Assembly (NCBI GenBank): GCA_000993685.1
Contig: LBWP01000005.1
Span: forward strand, 1 to 50,660
Reading direction: 5' to 3'
From: Candidatus Woesebacteria bacterium GW2011_GWA1_39_21
Lineage (GTDB): Bacteria; Patescibacteriota; Microgenomatia; UBA8517
DNA length: 50,660 nt
The translations under genes were made by a program, and so were the position numbers. Below, piece after piece: positions 38,177 through 47,628 of this stretch. How positions within the stretch are numbered: the stretch's first letter is position 1; every line of letters begins with the position of its first letter. The notes under the pieces are model-generated. The model was not told where the DNA came from. It did not search any database and worked only from the letters and a program-made list of their open reading frames with translations.

Positions 38177-38217
38177 AAACTTCTTTACCGAACCCCCAAA
38201 AGGGGACCAAGAAGTTT
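38177..38217. other. Strong nested hairpin in intergenic region
   Basis: AAACTTCTT (38177-38185)/AAGAAGTTT (38209-38217) with inner CCCC-AAAA-GGGG. Confidence 0.6.
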
Positions 38218-38280
38218 TAATCCGAGGAAAGTATACTGCCGGAAACTTACAAAGAGCTTAGAAAATTTCTGCCTAAGTTT

Positions 38281-39159
38281 ATGAAGAAACTGCGCACACT
38301 ACTGATTGTACTAATTGTAATATTTGTTCTTGCCGGGTTTGGATTGGCTACCTTTAATTTTATTGTGCCGAAGGCAAGCGGGTTATTAATTGAGACAACT
38401 CCAGCGTCAATGGTCTATATCAATGGCGAGGACGTTGGCAGAACTCCATTTACCAGTTTACGTAAAACCGGTGAAATTAGCTTGCGTTTAGTTCCAGAAT
38501 CCTTTGGTCAACCTCTGGCTCCTTTTGAAGAAAAAATTAATCTAGTGTCGGGAGTTGAGACGGTTGTTCGGCAATATTTTGGTAGTAGTGATAAATTTAC
38601 AGAAGGGGAAATTCTCTCGTTCGAGAAATTATCATCGGCGAAGAGCGCCGGAATCACAATTTTAACCGATCCGGAAAATGTTCAAATTTTAATCAACGGT
38701 ATTAGTAAAGGCTCGTCACCTTACACAAGCAGTGCTGTCGATAGTGGAGTAAACGAAATCCAATTAATGGCAAATGGTTATAAAAGTCGCACAATTGAGG
38801 TAACACCGATTAGCGGTTATAAATTGATAGCTTTTGTAAAGCTGGCACAAGTTGATATTCCTGCAGCAGCCGAGCCAACGCCGAGCGAGGAAAGTCAGAA
38901 AATGGTTAAAATTCTTAAAACGCCAACAGGTTTTTTGAGGGTTCGTGATGAAGCTTCAACATCAGCGAAGGAAATTGGACAAGTAAAACCTGGAAACGAG
39001 TATAAATATCTCGGTGAGGATGAAAAGGGGCAGTGGTATAAGATTAATTTCTCACAAAACCTTGACGGTTGGATAACCAGTGCCTACTCCGAAATTATCT
39101 CGAGCGCCGATGCAACCATCACAATCACACCAACAGTCACACCTGCGCGGATTAATTAA
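38281..39159 (+). CDS. Membrane-anchored protein with two PEGA-like domains and a C-terminal SH3b-like domain
   Basis: GLLIETTPASMVYINGEDVGRTPF; GITILTDPENVQILINGISKGSSPY; TGFLRVRDEASTSAKEIGQVKPGNEYKYLGEDEKGQWYKINF. Confidence 0.8.
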   Translation: MKKLRTLLIVLIVIFVLAGFGLATFNFIVPKASGLLIETTPASMVYINGEDVGRTPFTSLRKTGEISLRLVPESFGQPLAPFEEKINLVSGVETVVRQYFGSSDKFTEGEILSFEKLSSAKSAGITILTDPENVQILINGISKGSSPYTSSAVDSGVNEIQLMANGYKSRTIEVTPISGYKLIAFVKLAQVDIPAAAEPTPSEESQKMVKILKTPTGFLRVRDEASTSAKEIGQVKPGNEYKYLGEDEKGQWYKINFSQNLDGWITSAYSEIISSADATITITPTVTPARIN

Positions 39160-40079
39160 ACGGCGACGGAGTAAAGAACCCAATACACAACAAGAAGCCA
39201 TAAAACAACTGAAGTAATCAAGCCATTATCGGTAAGAAGTATTTTTTCAGGAGCTTCGCTTTTACCTTCAAAAATTATACTTTCATAACGCATGATGCCA
39301 TAAATTGTTATCGGAATTGTCGCCATTAACATCTTGTCTATGGTCGTTGTTTTTGAAATTTCAGCCAGGAAAAGCCAAACATTAAGAGACGCCCGCGGTG
39401 ATTCGAAGAAGGAATATAAAGCCCAGCTAAGCCAGGCGGCGTTGCCGAACATTGTTACATACGAGTTAAGAAGCTCACGACTGTATTTGGAAAGACTTTT
39501 TCGCGTAATTCCGCTTGTATTGGTAACGTTTAATTCCGATCTTCTTTTTCCCGATGCAAGAAACAGTGCCGTTGATATTACGCAAAGTAAAAACCACACC
39601 GAGAGATGTGCATTTATGACGAATGCACCTGCGTAAATTCTAATCACAAAGCCGAAGGCGATAGAAAGAATATCCAGGCCCAAGATATTTTTCAAAAACA
39701 AGCTATAGAGAATTTGTAAAACGAGGTAGCCGATAAGTGAAAGGTGAAAAAGAAAATTCAATTTCGCTGAGAGAATAAAGGTCAAGGCAAGAAGGGCGAC
39801 GATTTCAATTAAAGCGATAGATATCGGTAGTTTTCCGGATGCAATTGGCCGGTTTCTCTTTACTGGGTGGTTTTTGTCTCTTTCGGCGTCGATGATGTCG
39901 TTGAAAACATAGGATGCTGATGACAAAAGGTTGAACGCGACGAATGCCCAAAAGACCGTTCTAAAGAGGGTCGGATTAAAGAGATTTGATGTAAAGAAAA
40001 GTGCGGCAAAGAGCGAAAGGTTTTTTATCCAATGAATTGGACGAGCAACTTTTATAATTTGGATCGATAGGTCAACCAT
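39156..40079 (-). CDS. UbiA-family prenyltransferase, decaprenyl-phosphate phosphoribosyltransferase-like
   Basis: RPIHWIKNLSLFAALFF...ASYVFNDIIDAERDKNHPVKRNRPIASGKL; internal ATG at 40079. Confidence 0.82.
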   Translation of the reverse strand: MVDLSIQIIKVARPIHWIKNLSLFAALFFTSNLFNPTLFRTVFWAFVAFNLLSSASYVFNDIIDAERDKNHPVKRNRPIASGKLPISIALIEIVALLALTFILSAKLNFLFHLSLIGYLVLQILYSLFLKNILGLDILSIAFGFVIRIYAGAFVINAHLSVWFLLCVISTALFLASGKRRSELNVTNTSGITRKSLSKYSRELLNSYVTMFGNAAWLSWALYSFFESPRASLNVWLFLAEISKTTTIDKMLMATIPITIYGIMRYESIIFEGKSEAPEKILLTDNGLITSVVLWLLVVYWVLYSVAV

Positions 40080-41119
40080 AACAAAAATCCACCTAAAAGG
40101 ACTGCAACACCTACGATAGTATACAACTTGAACGTGCTTGTTAGGAATAAGGACAATACGCCCAAAATTATTGTTGCAATCCAATAGAAATATGTCACCT
40201 GTTTTTTACTTAGACCCATTTCCAGCAGCCTGTGATGTAGGTGTCCACGATCACCCCAAACAGGCGACTTGCCTGAGAGGACCCTTCTAATAACGGTGTA
40301 TCCGGTATCGATTAAAGGAATTCCCAAAACTACCAAAAGTGTACCAACCTTTGTTGTTGAAAGAATTGATAAAATTCCAAGTAGGTAACCAGCGAGTGTT
40401 GATCCTGAAAAGCCTGGCATTATTTTTTGTGGAAAAAAGTTATATGGCAAAAAACCTAAGTATGCGCCAGTTGTAATTACGGCTAGAATTGTTACAGGCC
40501 ATTCTGTAATGTCGGCTGAAAATTTTAAGGAGAGAACTGCGATCGTTGCACCTGCGACCGCAACAACTCCAGGTAGCTGTCCATCGACACCTTTTGCTCC
40601 CATATTGAGAAAATTCATTAAAAGTACAATCCACAAGATAGCAAACAGATCTGCAATCAGCCAAAGACTGTGGTTGCCAAGGAAATTAAGCGCAAGTTGA
40701 TTTTGCGAAAGATCGATAATTCCAGTTCCTAATGGATTATTGATATAAGCAATACCGATTCCTGCAAGAACGGGGACTGTCGCGCAGACAAACTGGATGG
40801 CAAGGCGTAGGTAGGGATTGAGGTTGTATTTATCATCGACCAAACCCAAGACACAGAGAATCAAAGCCCCCGATAAAATTCCGATTAGGTGTTTATCAAA
40901 TGGAAGAAACATTATGCCCGCAACCAGAATTGCAAGAAATATTGCCAGGCCTCCACCCCTGGGAACTGGGTAGGTGTGCACGACTTTCGGGTGCTTGTTT
41001 TTTTTAGGGTCGTCGACGAGATTAAACTTGTAAGCAAATTTGATTGCCAAAGGAGTCAATAAAAAAGCTGACAAAAAAGCAGCAATAAAAGAAGCAATGA
41101 CTAACGATAGAATACTCAT
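40052..41119 (-). CDS. MraY/WecA-like polyprenyl-phosphate HexNAc-1-phosphate transferase
   Basis: FNLVDDPKKNKHPKVVHTYPVPRGGGLAIFLA; VLGLVDDKYNLNPYLRLAIQF; GDRGHLHHRLLEMGLSKKQV. Confidence 0.88.
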   Translation of the reverse strand: MSILSLVIASFIAAFLSAFLLTPLAIKFAYKFNLVDDPKKNKHPKVVHTYPVPRGGGLAIFLAILVAGIMFLPFDKHLIGILSGALILCVLGLVDDKYNLNPYLRLAIQFVCATVPVLAGIGIAYINNPLGTGIIDLSQNQLALNFLGNHSLWLIADLFAILWIVLLMNFLNMGAKGVDGQLPGVVAVAGATIAVLSLKFSADITEWPVTILAVITTGAYLGFLPYNFFPQKIMPGFSGSTLAGYLLGILSILSTTKVGTLLVVLGIPLIDTGYTVIRRVLSGKSPVWGDRGHLHHRLLEMGLSKKQVTYFYWIATIILGVLSLFLTSTFKLYTIVGVAVLLGGFLLWLTYRSKL

Positions 41120-41524
41120 TTAAAGTACGAGAAAAATAATCTTTACAATTGTAATAATTGCCAATAGTGCTGTAAAAAAACCACCCACAACGAGGACATT
41201 TTTTAAGAAATTCGTTTTCGTAAAATATGCAATGATAGTGTTCGTTGTTATAAAAAGTGAAGCAAGTGATACTGGTAAAATAAGTAAAACAGGATTGGCA
41301 AGTTGGCGTTCACCTCTTGGTAGCCCGTAATACAGTGGGACCTGAGGCGGTAGTTTTGCGGATATAAAGACAATAATTGCGACGACAATCAGGATGTTAA
41401 TCGAAATTATGGCTAATGTTGGATAAAGATAGATAACACCCCTTTTTTCTGGATCTGTCTTTGTGTTTGCTGTTGATGAAATTTTTTTTTGCTGTGCGGA
41501 CGAACGCCTTTTTGTTTTGTACAT
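41120..41524 (-). CDS. Small membrane protein, DUF1648-like
   Basis: Three TM segments; LPPQVPLYYGLPRGERQLA. Confidence 0.5.
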   Translation of the reverse strand: MYKTKRRSSAQQKKISSTANTKTDPEKRGVIYLYPTLAIISINILIVVAIIVFISAKLPPQVPLYYGLPRGERQLANPVLLILPVSLASLFITTNTIIAYFTKTNFLKNVLVVGGFFTALLAIITIVKIIFLVL

Positions 41525-41669
41525 ATAATCTGCGATTTTAAAAACCAGTTATTTCCCTTTTCGTGCAATTTTATACTGAAAATGTGCCAATTGAAAATAT
41601 CTGATAGCCATTAAGGAGTAATTTTTTTGGGATAGAAAGAGTATAACATGGGTGGTTGGTGGGAAAAAG

Positions 41670-43172
41670 TTAGGGAATAACATAACGTGAGTGAGGTCCA
41701 GCCCACCTCCAGATTTGATAATCGGAAGTTTCTTTGTAGAGAAGATAGTTAAATCTGACAAATTGTGCCAGAAGAGGTTGTTCGTCTGAGTCAAAGAAGA
41801 TAACAATAATCTTTGGAGGAATTTCAGAAAAAAGCGAAACCGTCTCTTCGATAGAGAAGAAGTCACTGATATGGTATCCTGCGACGTATTTAAACGGTGG
41901 AAATCTTTTTGCCAGAGCGTGTATTTGTCCCGAGTCTTCCCAAACAAAAATTCTATCGTTTTTGTTTGTCATCCGGTCAATAATTGCGGCAATTTCATAG
42001 TTGTTGATTGTTCTTCCGCCAAAATAGTTCAGATACTCCCGGCGTGGTATTTTTTGTGTGACAAGCCCAAAAAAGTTGGAATAATAATTTATTGATCTAT
42101 AGTGCCAAAACTTGAAATACATCGGAATAAAGAAAATGAGCGTCAACGGAAGGATTGCGTAAACCTGTAGCATGCTGATGGATGTAAAAAGAAGAGTTGT
42201 CAGCATCGATAAGGAAGCTACAACTTGCAGCAGATAATGTGGGTAAGGTCTTTCAGATAAGGTAATTCCAAAGAGCGAGAAACTGGTCCAGGAGACAAGA
42301 AACAAGAATTTTTTGTTAACCCTTTTCCTAAGCAGAATGAGAACGAAGTTGATAACTACAACAACAAAGGCCCTCATTAGAAGCGGTGCGTTTTTTACAA
42401 GAAAAGGTTCCTTTTGAGCATAGGGTCTCCAACTCGAAATATAACCGAAGTTTTGTAAGTATGCTGCCGTTAAATACTCGTTAAAGGCCCCCTTGGCCGT
42501 GTAGTAGAGAAAACCGACAAAGATTGGCAGAAAGATACCGACGGTGAGAACTAATGTTTTACCAGCCAGTTTTTTCAAATTTTTCCTGTCGATTTTAGTA
42601 AGGAGTACCCAATAAATAAAAATTGCCGGAACGTCAAAGAGGGCTGGAATTTTGTACATCGAGGAAATAGAAAATAAGATTCCGGAGATAAAAATATTTT
42701 TATAAGAATTGTTTTTAAATAAAAGAATGTAAAAAGCAAGCAGTGTTGGAATGATCATGAAGTTTTCGGCGTTTACAATATTGCCTTCAAAGAATGGCAA
42801 CGTGGAAAGAATTGAAAAGATCAGTGTTGAGATAGACGAGAAATGTCTTATTTTTGGAAAGAGTTTCCGGCTAAAGCGGTAAAAAATGACAATTCCAATT
42901 AATGAGGAAATAAGAAGTAAACCCTTAAACCAGAAAAGGTTTCCTGCGATTGCCGCCGTGATATACAACAGAGGAGGTTTATTGTCGTGCAGATCCTTAT
43001 AAAGCGTAAACCCGTTTCTGACGCCGTTTCCAAGAGTCAGATAAATTGTTTCGTCGCCGTAAGAATACGGTTCAAAAAAATTTGGGATCCGCAGGATAAC
43101 TACCGAAAGCAGTATGAAAAATAGCCATGTTGGTATATGGAAAAACTCTTGTATTTTTTTAGAGAGGCCCAT
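41670..43172 (-). CDS. Polytopic glycosyltransferase (GT39/ArnT-like)
   Basis: YGDETIYLTLGNGVRNGFTLYKDLHDNKPPLLYITAA; multiple TM. Confidence 0.7.
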   Translation of the reverse strand: MGLSKKIQEFFHIPTWLFFILLSVVILRIPNFFEPYSYGDETIYLTLGNGVRNGFTLYKDLHDNKPPLLYITAAIAGNLFWFKGLLLISSLIGIVIFYRFSRKLFPKIRHFSSISTLIFSILSTLPFFEGNIVNAENFMIIPTLLAFYILLFKNNSYKNIFISGILFSISSMYKIPALFDVPAIFIYWVLLTKIDRKNLKKLAGKTLVLTVGIFLPIFVGFLYYTAKGAFNEYLTAAYLQNFGYISSWRPYAQKEPFLVKNAPLLMRAFVVVVINFVLILLRKRVNKKFLFLVSWTSFSLFGITLSERPYPHYLLQVVASLSMLTTLLFTSISMLQVYAILPLTLIFFIPMYFKFWHYRSINYYSNFFGLVTQKIPRREYLNYFGGRTINNYEIAAIIDRMTNKNDRIFVWEDSGQIHALAKRFPPFKYVAGYHISDFFSIEETVSLFSEIPPKIIVIFFDSDEQPLLAQFVRFNYLLYKETSDYQIWRWAGPHSRYVIP

Positions 43173-43187
43173 AACTTTTTAAGAAAA

Positions 43188-44552
43188 TTATTCTTGAGCG
43201 TCAAACCAGGCAAATTTCAAATCTCCGAGTTGCTTCTTTTCTTCCAAGACATAACCGTTTAGATGTATTTCGTCAAAAGATCCGTTTGTTATGACGCCGA
43301 CACGCTTGGTACCCTTTGGAATACTTCGTATAATATCCGTTTTTTCCATCAAGGCTGTGCCGACATAATAAGGTAGCTCAACCTCTCCCAGAACGTAAAT
43401 TGGTGCAGGAATCTTGTAGAATTTACTTTCCCATAAATGGTGTGCCGACGAGTTCCAATTGATCAAAAGGTCACCCCGTTTTTCCGTTGAAAGTACGTAT
43501 TGCGACATCTTTTTAAAAGGAAGCTTTTTAGGAGTGAGGAAGTAATTTGTATCGATGATTGCGAAAATAGATAGTGTGACAAAGAGGGGAATAAATGTAA
43601 TTTTGCTCCGGCATGATGTTAAGACAATCATTGCTGCGGGGATTGTGTAAAGCAGGTAACGGTTGAAAAAAATTGATGTGAATTTTTGTGATATGCCCCA
43701 GGTTATGAGAATCGGCAACAAAAACCAAAGAAGGAAAAAGACAGTTTTAGAAATACTTTTCCACCACTTGCGAGTAATTAGTGTAGCAAAAACTAAATAT
43801 GGGGCCAGTTCATAAATTTTTAAATTGACGTAGGGAATTTGAAAATTAAGATATTTAATAGCTTGCCCGAGGTAGTCATAAATAAGCACTTTAAGATCGT
43901 TGAAAGTTGGTTTCCCTAACCAGAAGCCGCCTTTGACCATTGTTACTTGATTGTACAGAGGAACGAGCCATGGAGCGTAAAGTAATCCAACAATAAGAAG
44001 CGACTTAAATACAGCGAACGACGTCCTTCGTTTTCCAGACAAAAACTCCTTAACTACCCACACTGCCTGGACAATGATTGCAAAGAAAGCAAAGTGGTGC
44101 GAATAGATTGCCCACAAAGTGAAAAAGATGTAACCGATATAGTTTACAATTTGTTTTCCTTTGAACAAGAAAATGCGCAGGAAGAAATACATCGAGGCGG
44201 TGACACCAAATGCAAGTATCGAGTACATCCTGCCCTCAAACGCGTAGATAAAAAAGAATGGGTTTAGTGCTGTTGCGGCAACTGCAAAAATCCCCGTTTT
44301 TTTGCTCCAAATCATTGATGAGATCAGGTAAACAAATAAAAGACAAAGAAGAAAATAGAAAAACGAAAGGCTGCGGATTGTTATTTCACTGACGCCGAAG
44401 TATTGAAATGCGAAGTGTTCGGTGAGATTATAAAGAGGCGGTGAAGTGTCGTGCGAAATGATTTTGATAATATCGGGAACAGATTTCATTGAAAGGATCG
44501 CCGAAAAACCTTCATCGCCCCAAATGCTTTCGTTGAAAACTGTTTCTATCAT
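43188..44552 (-). CDS. Polytopic glycosyltransferase (GT39-like)
   Basis: NESIWGDEGFSAILSMKSVPDIIKIISHDTSPPLYNLTEHF; multiple TM. Confidence 0.72.
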   Translation of the reverse strand: MIETVFNESIWGDEGFSAILSMKSVPDIIKIISHDTSPPLYNLTEHFAFQYFGVSEITIRSLSFFYFLLCLLFVYLISSMIWSKKTGIFAVAATALNPFFFIYAFEGRMYSILAFGVTASMYFFLRIFLFKGKQIVNYIGYIFFTLWAIYSHHFAFFAIIVQAVWVVKEFLSGKRRTSFAVFKSLLIVGLLYAPWLVPLYNQVTMVKGGFWLGKPTFNDLKVLIYDYLGQAIKYLNFQIPYVNLKIYELAPYLVFATLITRKWWKSISKTVFFLLWFLLPILITWGISQKFTSIFFNRYLLYTIPAAMIVLTSCRSKITFIPLFVTLSIFAIIDTNYFLTPKKLPFKKMSQYVLSTEKRGDLLINWNSSAHHLWESKFYKIPAPIYVLGEVELPYYVGTALMEKTDIIRSIPKGTKRVGVITNGSFDEIHLNGYVLEEKKQLGDLKFAWFDAQE

Positions 44553-44745
44553 ATCAACTCTTTAAGTTTTTGTATCAATTTTTTGCCTAAGATACCAGAC
44601 GGTCTTGGATATTACTTGATAGTCTGGTCGCTAATTCAGTTTAGCATGAAATTAATCTTGGGGTTACAATGTGTTTTACGTTGGTGGTAATCGCCAAAGA
44701 ATACTGTTATTTATTAGTTGGTGGCGGTTTCGCGTATAATAAATT

Positions 44746-45201
44746 ATGAAGAAGTTTTTTCTAATAGCCGCCGCTTCATTTATTGTTGTTATAGCTTCCG
44801 TCTTGGTAGCCCGGTTTTTGCTTGGTGGAGACGAAGATGCGTGGATTTGTGTAAGCGGTCAATGGGTCAAACATGGCAACCCCAGTTCTGCAAAACCAGA
44901 AGATAGGTGTGGTCCGGCGATTGTCCAAAAAACCAAAGATCAGCTGGAAGACATGAGTGTTTGTTATTCTCCAAATGGTAACAGCATGAGTTACGCACAG
45001 GCGAAAGAAAAAGCGCCTGCTGGTTGTGACGGGGTCTTACAGGAGGATCATTATTGCGACGATACAACAGGAATGTGGTGGATTGACTTTGTCCCAACTA
45101 CGCCTCGAAAAGAATGCTATCCGGCGTGTATTGTTGATGTTGATACCGGAAGCGCGAAAGTTGACTGGCGCTGCGGTGAACCCCAAGAGCCAAGTGTGTA
45201 A
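44746..45201 (+). CDS. Hypothetical membrane-anchored Cys-containing protein
   Basis: N-terminal TM; 151 aa; TATAAT 5 nt upstream of ATG. Confidence 0.6.
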   Translation: MKKFFLIAAASFIVVIASVLVARFLLGGDEDAWICVSGQWVKHGNPSSAKPEDRCGPAIVQKTKDQLEDMSVCYSPNGNSMSYAQAKEKAPAGCDGVLQEDHYCDDTTGMWWIDFVPTTPRKECYPACIVDVDTGSAKVDWRCGEPQEPSV

Positions 45202-45217
45202 GCAATTATTTGCGGTT

Positions 45218-45556
45218 ATGATCAAACTTCTCAAAAGAGGAAAATATACATTAGTCGAAACCAGAGGTGATACTAAAGTTTTGACACTTGATGGAAAAAG
45301 TTTTGTTTGGATTTTTTCAAAAAGTATTGGCGAAATGCTGATTACAACTCGAACTGGCCATAAAACCGACCAAAAATTGGCCAAAGGGAAGTACCGGCTT
45401 TACCAAGTTGAAAACGAACCTGAATTTGTTGACACATTGCATTTGGAGCTTTCAATCGGAGAGAGTGAATGGCAAGGGTACCTTCTGATAACAGGCTTTC
45501 CGACAAATAAGAAAATGCGAAGTAGGATAATACCCACGAATGAGATCATCTCTTAA
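45218..45556 (+). CDS. Hypothetical protein, 112 aa (trimmed from ORF 45026-45556)
   Basis: ATG 45218, MIKLLKRGKYTLVETRGDTKVLTLDGKSFVWIFSKSIGEMLITT; upstream part of ORF overlaps preceding CDS. Confidence 0.6.
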   Translation: MIKLLKRGKYTLVETRGDTKVLTLDGKSFVWIFSKSIGEMLITTRTGHKTDQKLAKGKYRLYQVENEPEFVDTLHLELSIGESEWQGYLLITGFPTNKKMRSRIIPTNEIIS

Positions 45557-45639
45557 TTAGTGGACTTTTTTCAATTCTTTCCTGGATTCTTTGTTATACA
45601 AGAGGTATTGACACTCCTATTTTGTTATAATTTCCCCGT

Positions 45640-47118
45640 ATGTTAAAAGTTGCCGATCTTAGTTTTTCGTTTTCCGATACGCCTTTATACGAAAAGGTGA
45701 ATTTTATCGTGGGTAAAGGCCAGAAAATCGGACTTGTCGGGCCGAATGGTTCCGGTAAATCAACGCTTTTTAATATTTTATTGGGCCACGAAGACGGTTA
45801 TAAAGGAAAGGTTGAAGTTAATGGAAACACTGTCCTTGTTCCGCAGGAAGTTAAATATGATCCCGAAATGGAAAAATCTGATACGGTAAGAAGCTACGTT
45901 GATAGCAAAAATGATTATCAGGATTTTGAGATCTACAAAATTTTTGACGGGCTTGGGTTTTCTATCAATCTTTTCGATGATCCTAAAATTTTAAGCGGTG
46001 GGCAGAAAACAAAACTGGCACTTTCCAGAGCACTTTTACAAAAGTCAGACACTCTGCTTTTGGATGAACCGACGAATTTTATGGACGATACTGGAAAAAT
46101 TTGGTTGATGAATTTTCTCTCAAATTACGAAGGAACGTTGATTGTTGTTTCTCATGATTTGAAACTTTTGGATCGCGCCATCGATAAAGTTCTTGCGGTA
46201 AATCCTGTAACAAAAACTATCGATGAATATAAAGGTAATTATTCTGCATATCTAAAATTAAAAGCGGAAAAAGAAAAGCTGTTGGCAAAACAAATACTAA
46301 TAAAACAAAAACATATCAAACATCTTGAGGAGGGTTTGCGAAAAATGGCCAGATTTAATTCTAAAAAAGGCGTCAGAAAAAAGACACTGCAAAGAAAAAA
46401 GCTTGGTAGAGAAAAAATGGACTTGCCGGATCTTCCAAAAGAAGTGAGAGTCATCAGGATTAACCTTCCGGAGCCAAGCAGGGTTGGGGAGCTGCCGCTG
46501 AGAGCAACTAATATTTCAAAATCTTTTGGAAACGTGCAAGTTTTAGTTAATTTAACACTGACTTTAAGAAGGGGTGAAAGAATTGCTTTTATCGGTCCAA
46601 ACGGATCGGGTAAGAGTACGTTTATAAAAATTTTAATGGGACTTTTAAACCCGGATAGCGGTGAAGTTATTTTAGACGACCGAACGGACGTTGGTTACTA
46701 TTCGCAGGAGTTTGAACTATTTGATTTTAACAAAAACGTGATAGACACTTTTGTCGAAAAAACAAAAAGGGATACTGGGTTTGCACGCTCTTTTCTGGGA
46801 AGGTTTATGTTCAGCGGCGACAAGGTTTTTCAGAAGGTTTCGCTTCTTTCGGGTGGGGAAAAGACAAGATTGTCGATTGCGGTTTTGACTGGATGCAACC
46901 ACAACGTTCTTGTTTTGGACGAACCGACGACCTACCTCGATGTAATGTCTCAGCGTGTAATTTTAGAAGCTTTGAAGGATTATAAAGGAACGATAATTAT
47001 CGTTTCGCACACACCGGAATTTGTTCGAGAGCTTAATCCCCACAAAGCCCTTCTTTTTCCGGAAGAGAAATTGGTTTTTTGGGACAATGATTTGTTGGAG
47101 AAAGTCGGAGAGATATAA
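45640..47118 (+). CDS. ABC-F family ATP-binding protein
   Basis: Two Walker A motifs (GPNGSGKSTLFNIL, GPNGSGKSTFIKIL); LSGGQKTKLALSRALL, LSGGEKTRLSIAVL; no TM domain. Confidence 0.92.
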   Translation: MLKVADLSFSFSDTPLYEKVNFIVGKGQKIGLVGPNGSGKSTLFNILLGHEDGYKGKVEVNGNTVLVPQEVKYDPEMEKSDTVRSYVDSKNDYQDFEIYKIFDGLGFSINLFDDPKILSGGQKTKLALSRALLQKSDTLLLDEPTNFMDDTGKIWLMNFLSNYEGTLIVVSHDLKLLDRAIDKVLAVNPVTKTIDEYKGNYSAYLKLKAEKEKLLAKQILIKQKHIKHLEEGLRKMARFNSKKGVRKKTLQRKKLGREKMDLPDLPKEVRVIRINLPEPSRVGELPLRATNISKSFGNVQVLVNLTLTLRRGERIAFIGPNGSGKSTFIKILMGLLNPDSGEVILDDRTDVGYYSQEFELFDFNKNVIDTFVEKTKRDTGFARSFLGRFMFSGDKVFQKVSLLSGGEKTRLSIAVLTGCNHNVLVLDEPTTYLDVMSQRVILEALKDYKGTIIIVSHTPEFVRELNPHKALLFPEEKLVFWDNDLLEKVGEI

Positions 47119-47135
47119 TTTAGTTTTGTAAAAAG

Positions 47136-47582
47136 ATGAAATTAATTAAATATACAAATAGTTACCAAAAGGACGTAAAAGATTTTGTAATTGCGGCTCA
47201 CGACGAATTTAACTTCCCTTATGACCGGAAACTTGATTACGATTTAGACAACCCAGACAAATATTACAATAATAGGGGCGGAATGTTTTATCTGCTTCTG
47301 GATAATGAGAAGGTTATTGGAACAGCTGCTGTTAAAAAATTAGATGATAAAACTGCTGAGCTAAAAAGGTTATATGTAAACAAAAATTACAGAGGAAAAG
47401 GTTTAGGATTGCAACTTTTTACTGAAGCTCTGGATTTTTGTAGGGAAAATAAAATTGCGAAAGTTGTACTGGACACAAATATAAAACAAAAAGCTGCTCA
47501 AAAGTTATACGAGAAAAACGGATTTAAAATTGACAGAGTTGATAAAAACACTATTTTTATGTCAAAGATTTTGGAAAAATAA
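47136..47582 (+). CDS. GNAT N-acetyltransferase
   Basis: AELKRLYVNKNYRGKGLGLQLFTEALDFC; AAQKLYEKNGFK. Confidence 0.88.
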   Translation: MKLIKYTNSYQKDVKDFVIAAHDEFNFPYDRKLDYDLDNPDKYYNNRGGMFYLLLDNEKVIGTAAVKKLDDKTAELKRLYVNKNYRGKGLGLQLFTEALDFCRENKIAKVVLDTNIKQKAAQKLYEKNGFKIDRVDKNTIFMSKILEK

Positions 47583-47628
47583 CTTGTCTTCAAATTAGCT
47601 ACACTTACAATAATGTTAAAATGTATTC

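Noticed and set aside
41549-41947. ORF 41549-41947 (-)
   Set aside because: Overlaps the 3' end of the better-supported GT39-like CDS in another frame; no domain signature.
44594-44628. Inverted repeat ACCAGAC/GTCTGGT in the 44553-44745 intergenic region
   Set aside because: 7-bp stem with 21-nt loop and no tRNA-like or terminator features; plausible by chance.
45608-45631. TTGACA-12-TATAAT upstream of ABC-F (and TTGACA-12-TATGAT at 73-96) as a novel promoter class
   Set aside because: Only two instances and the 12-bp spacer may be chance; the -10 alone or other -35 choices could explain them.
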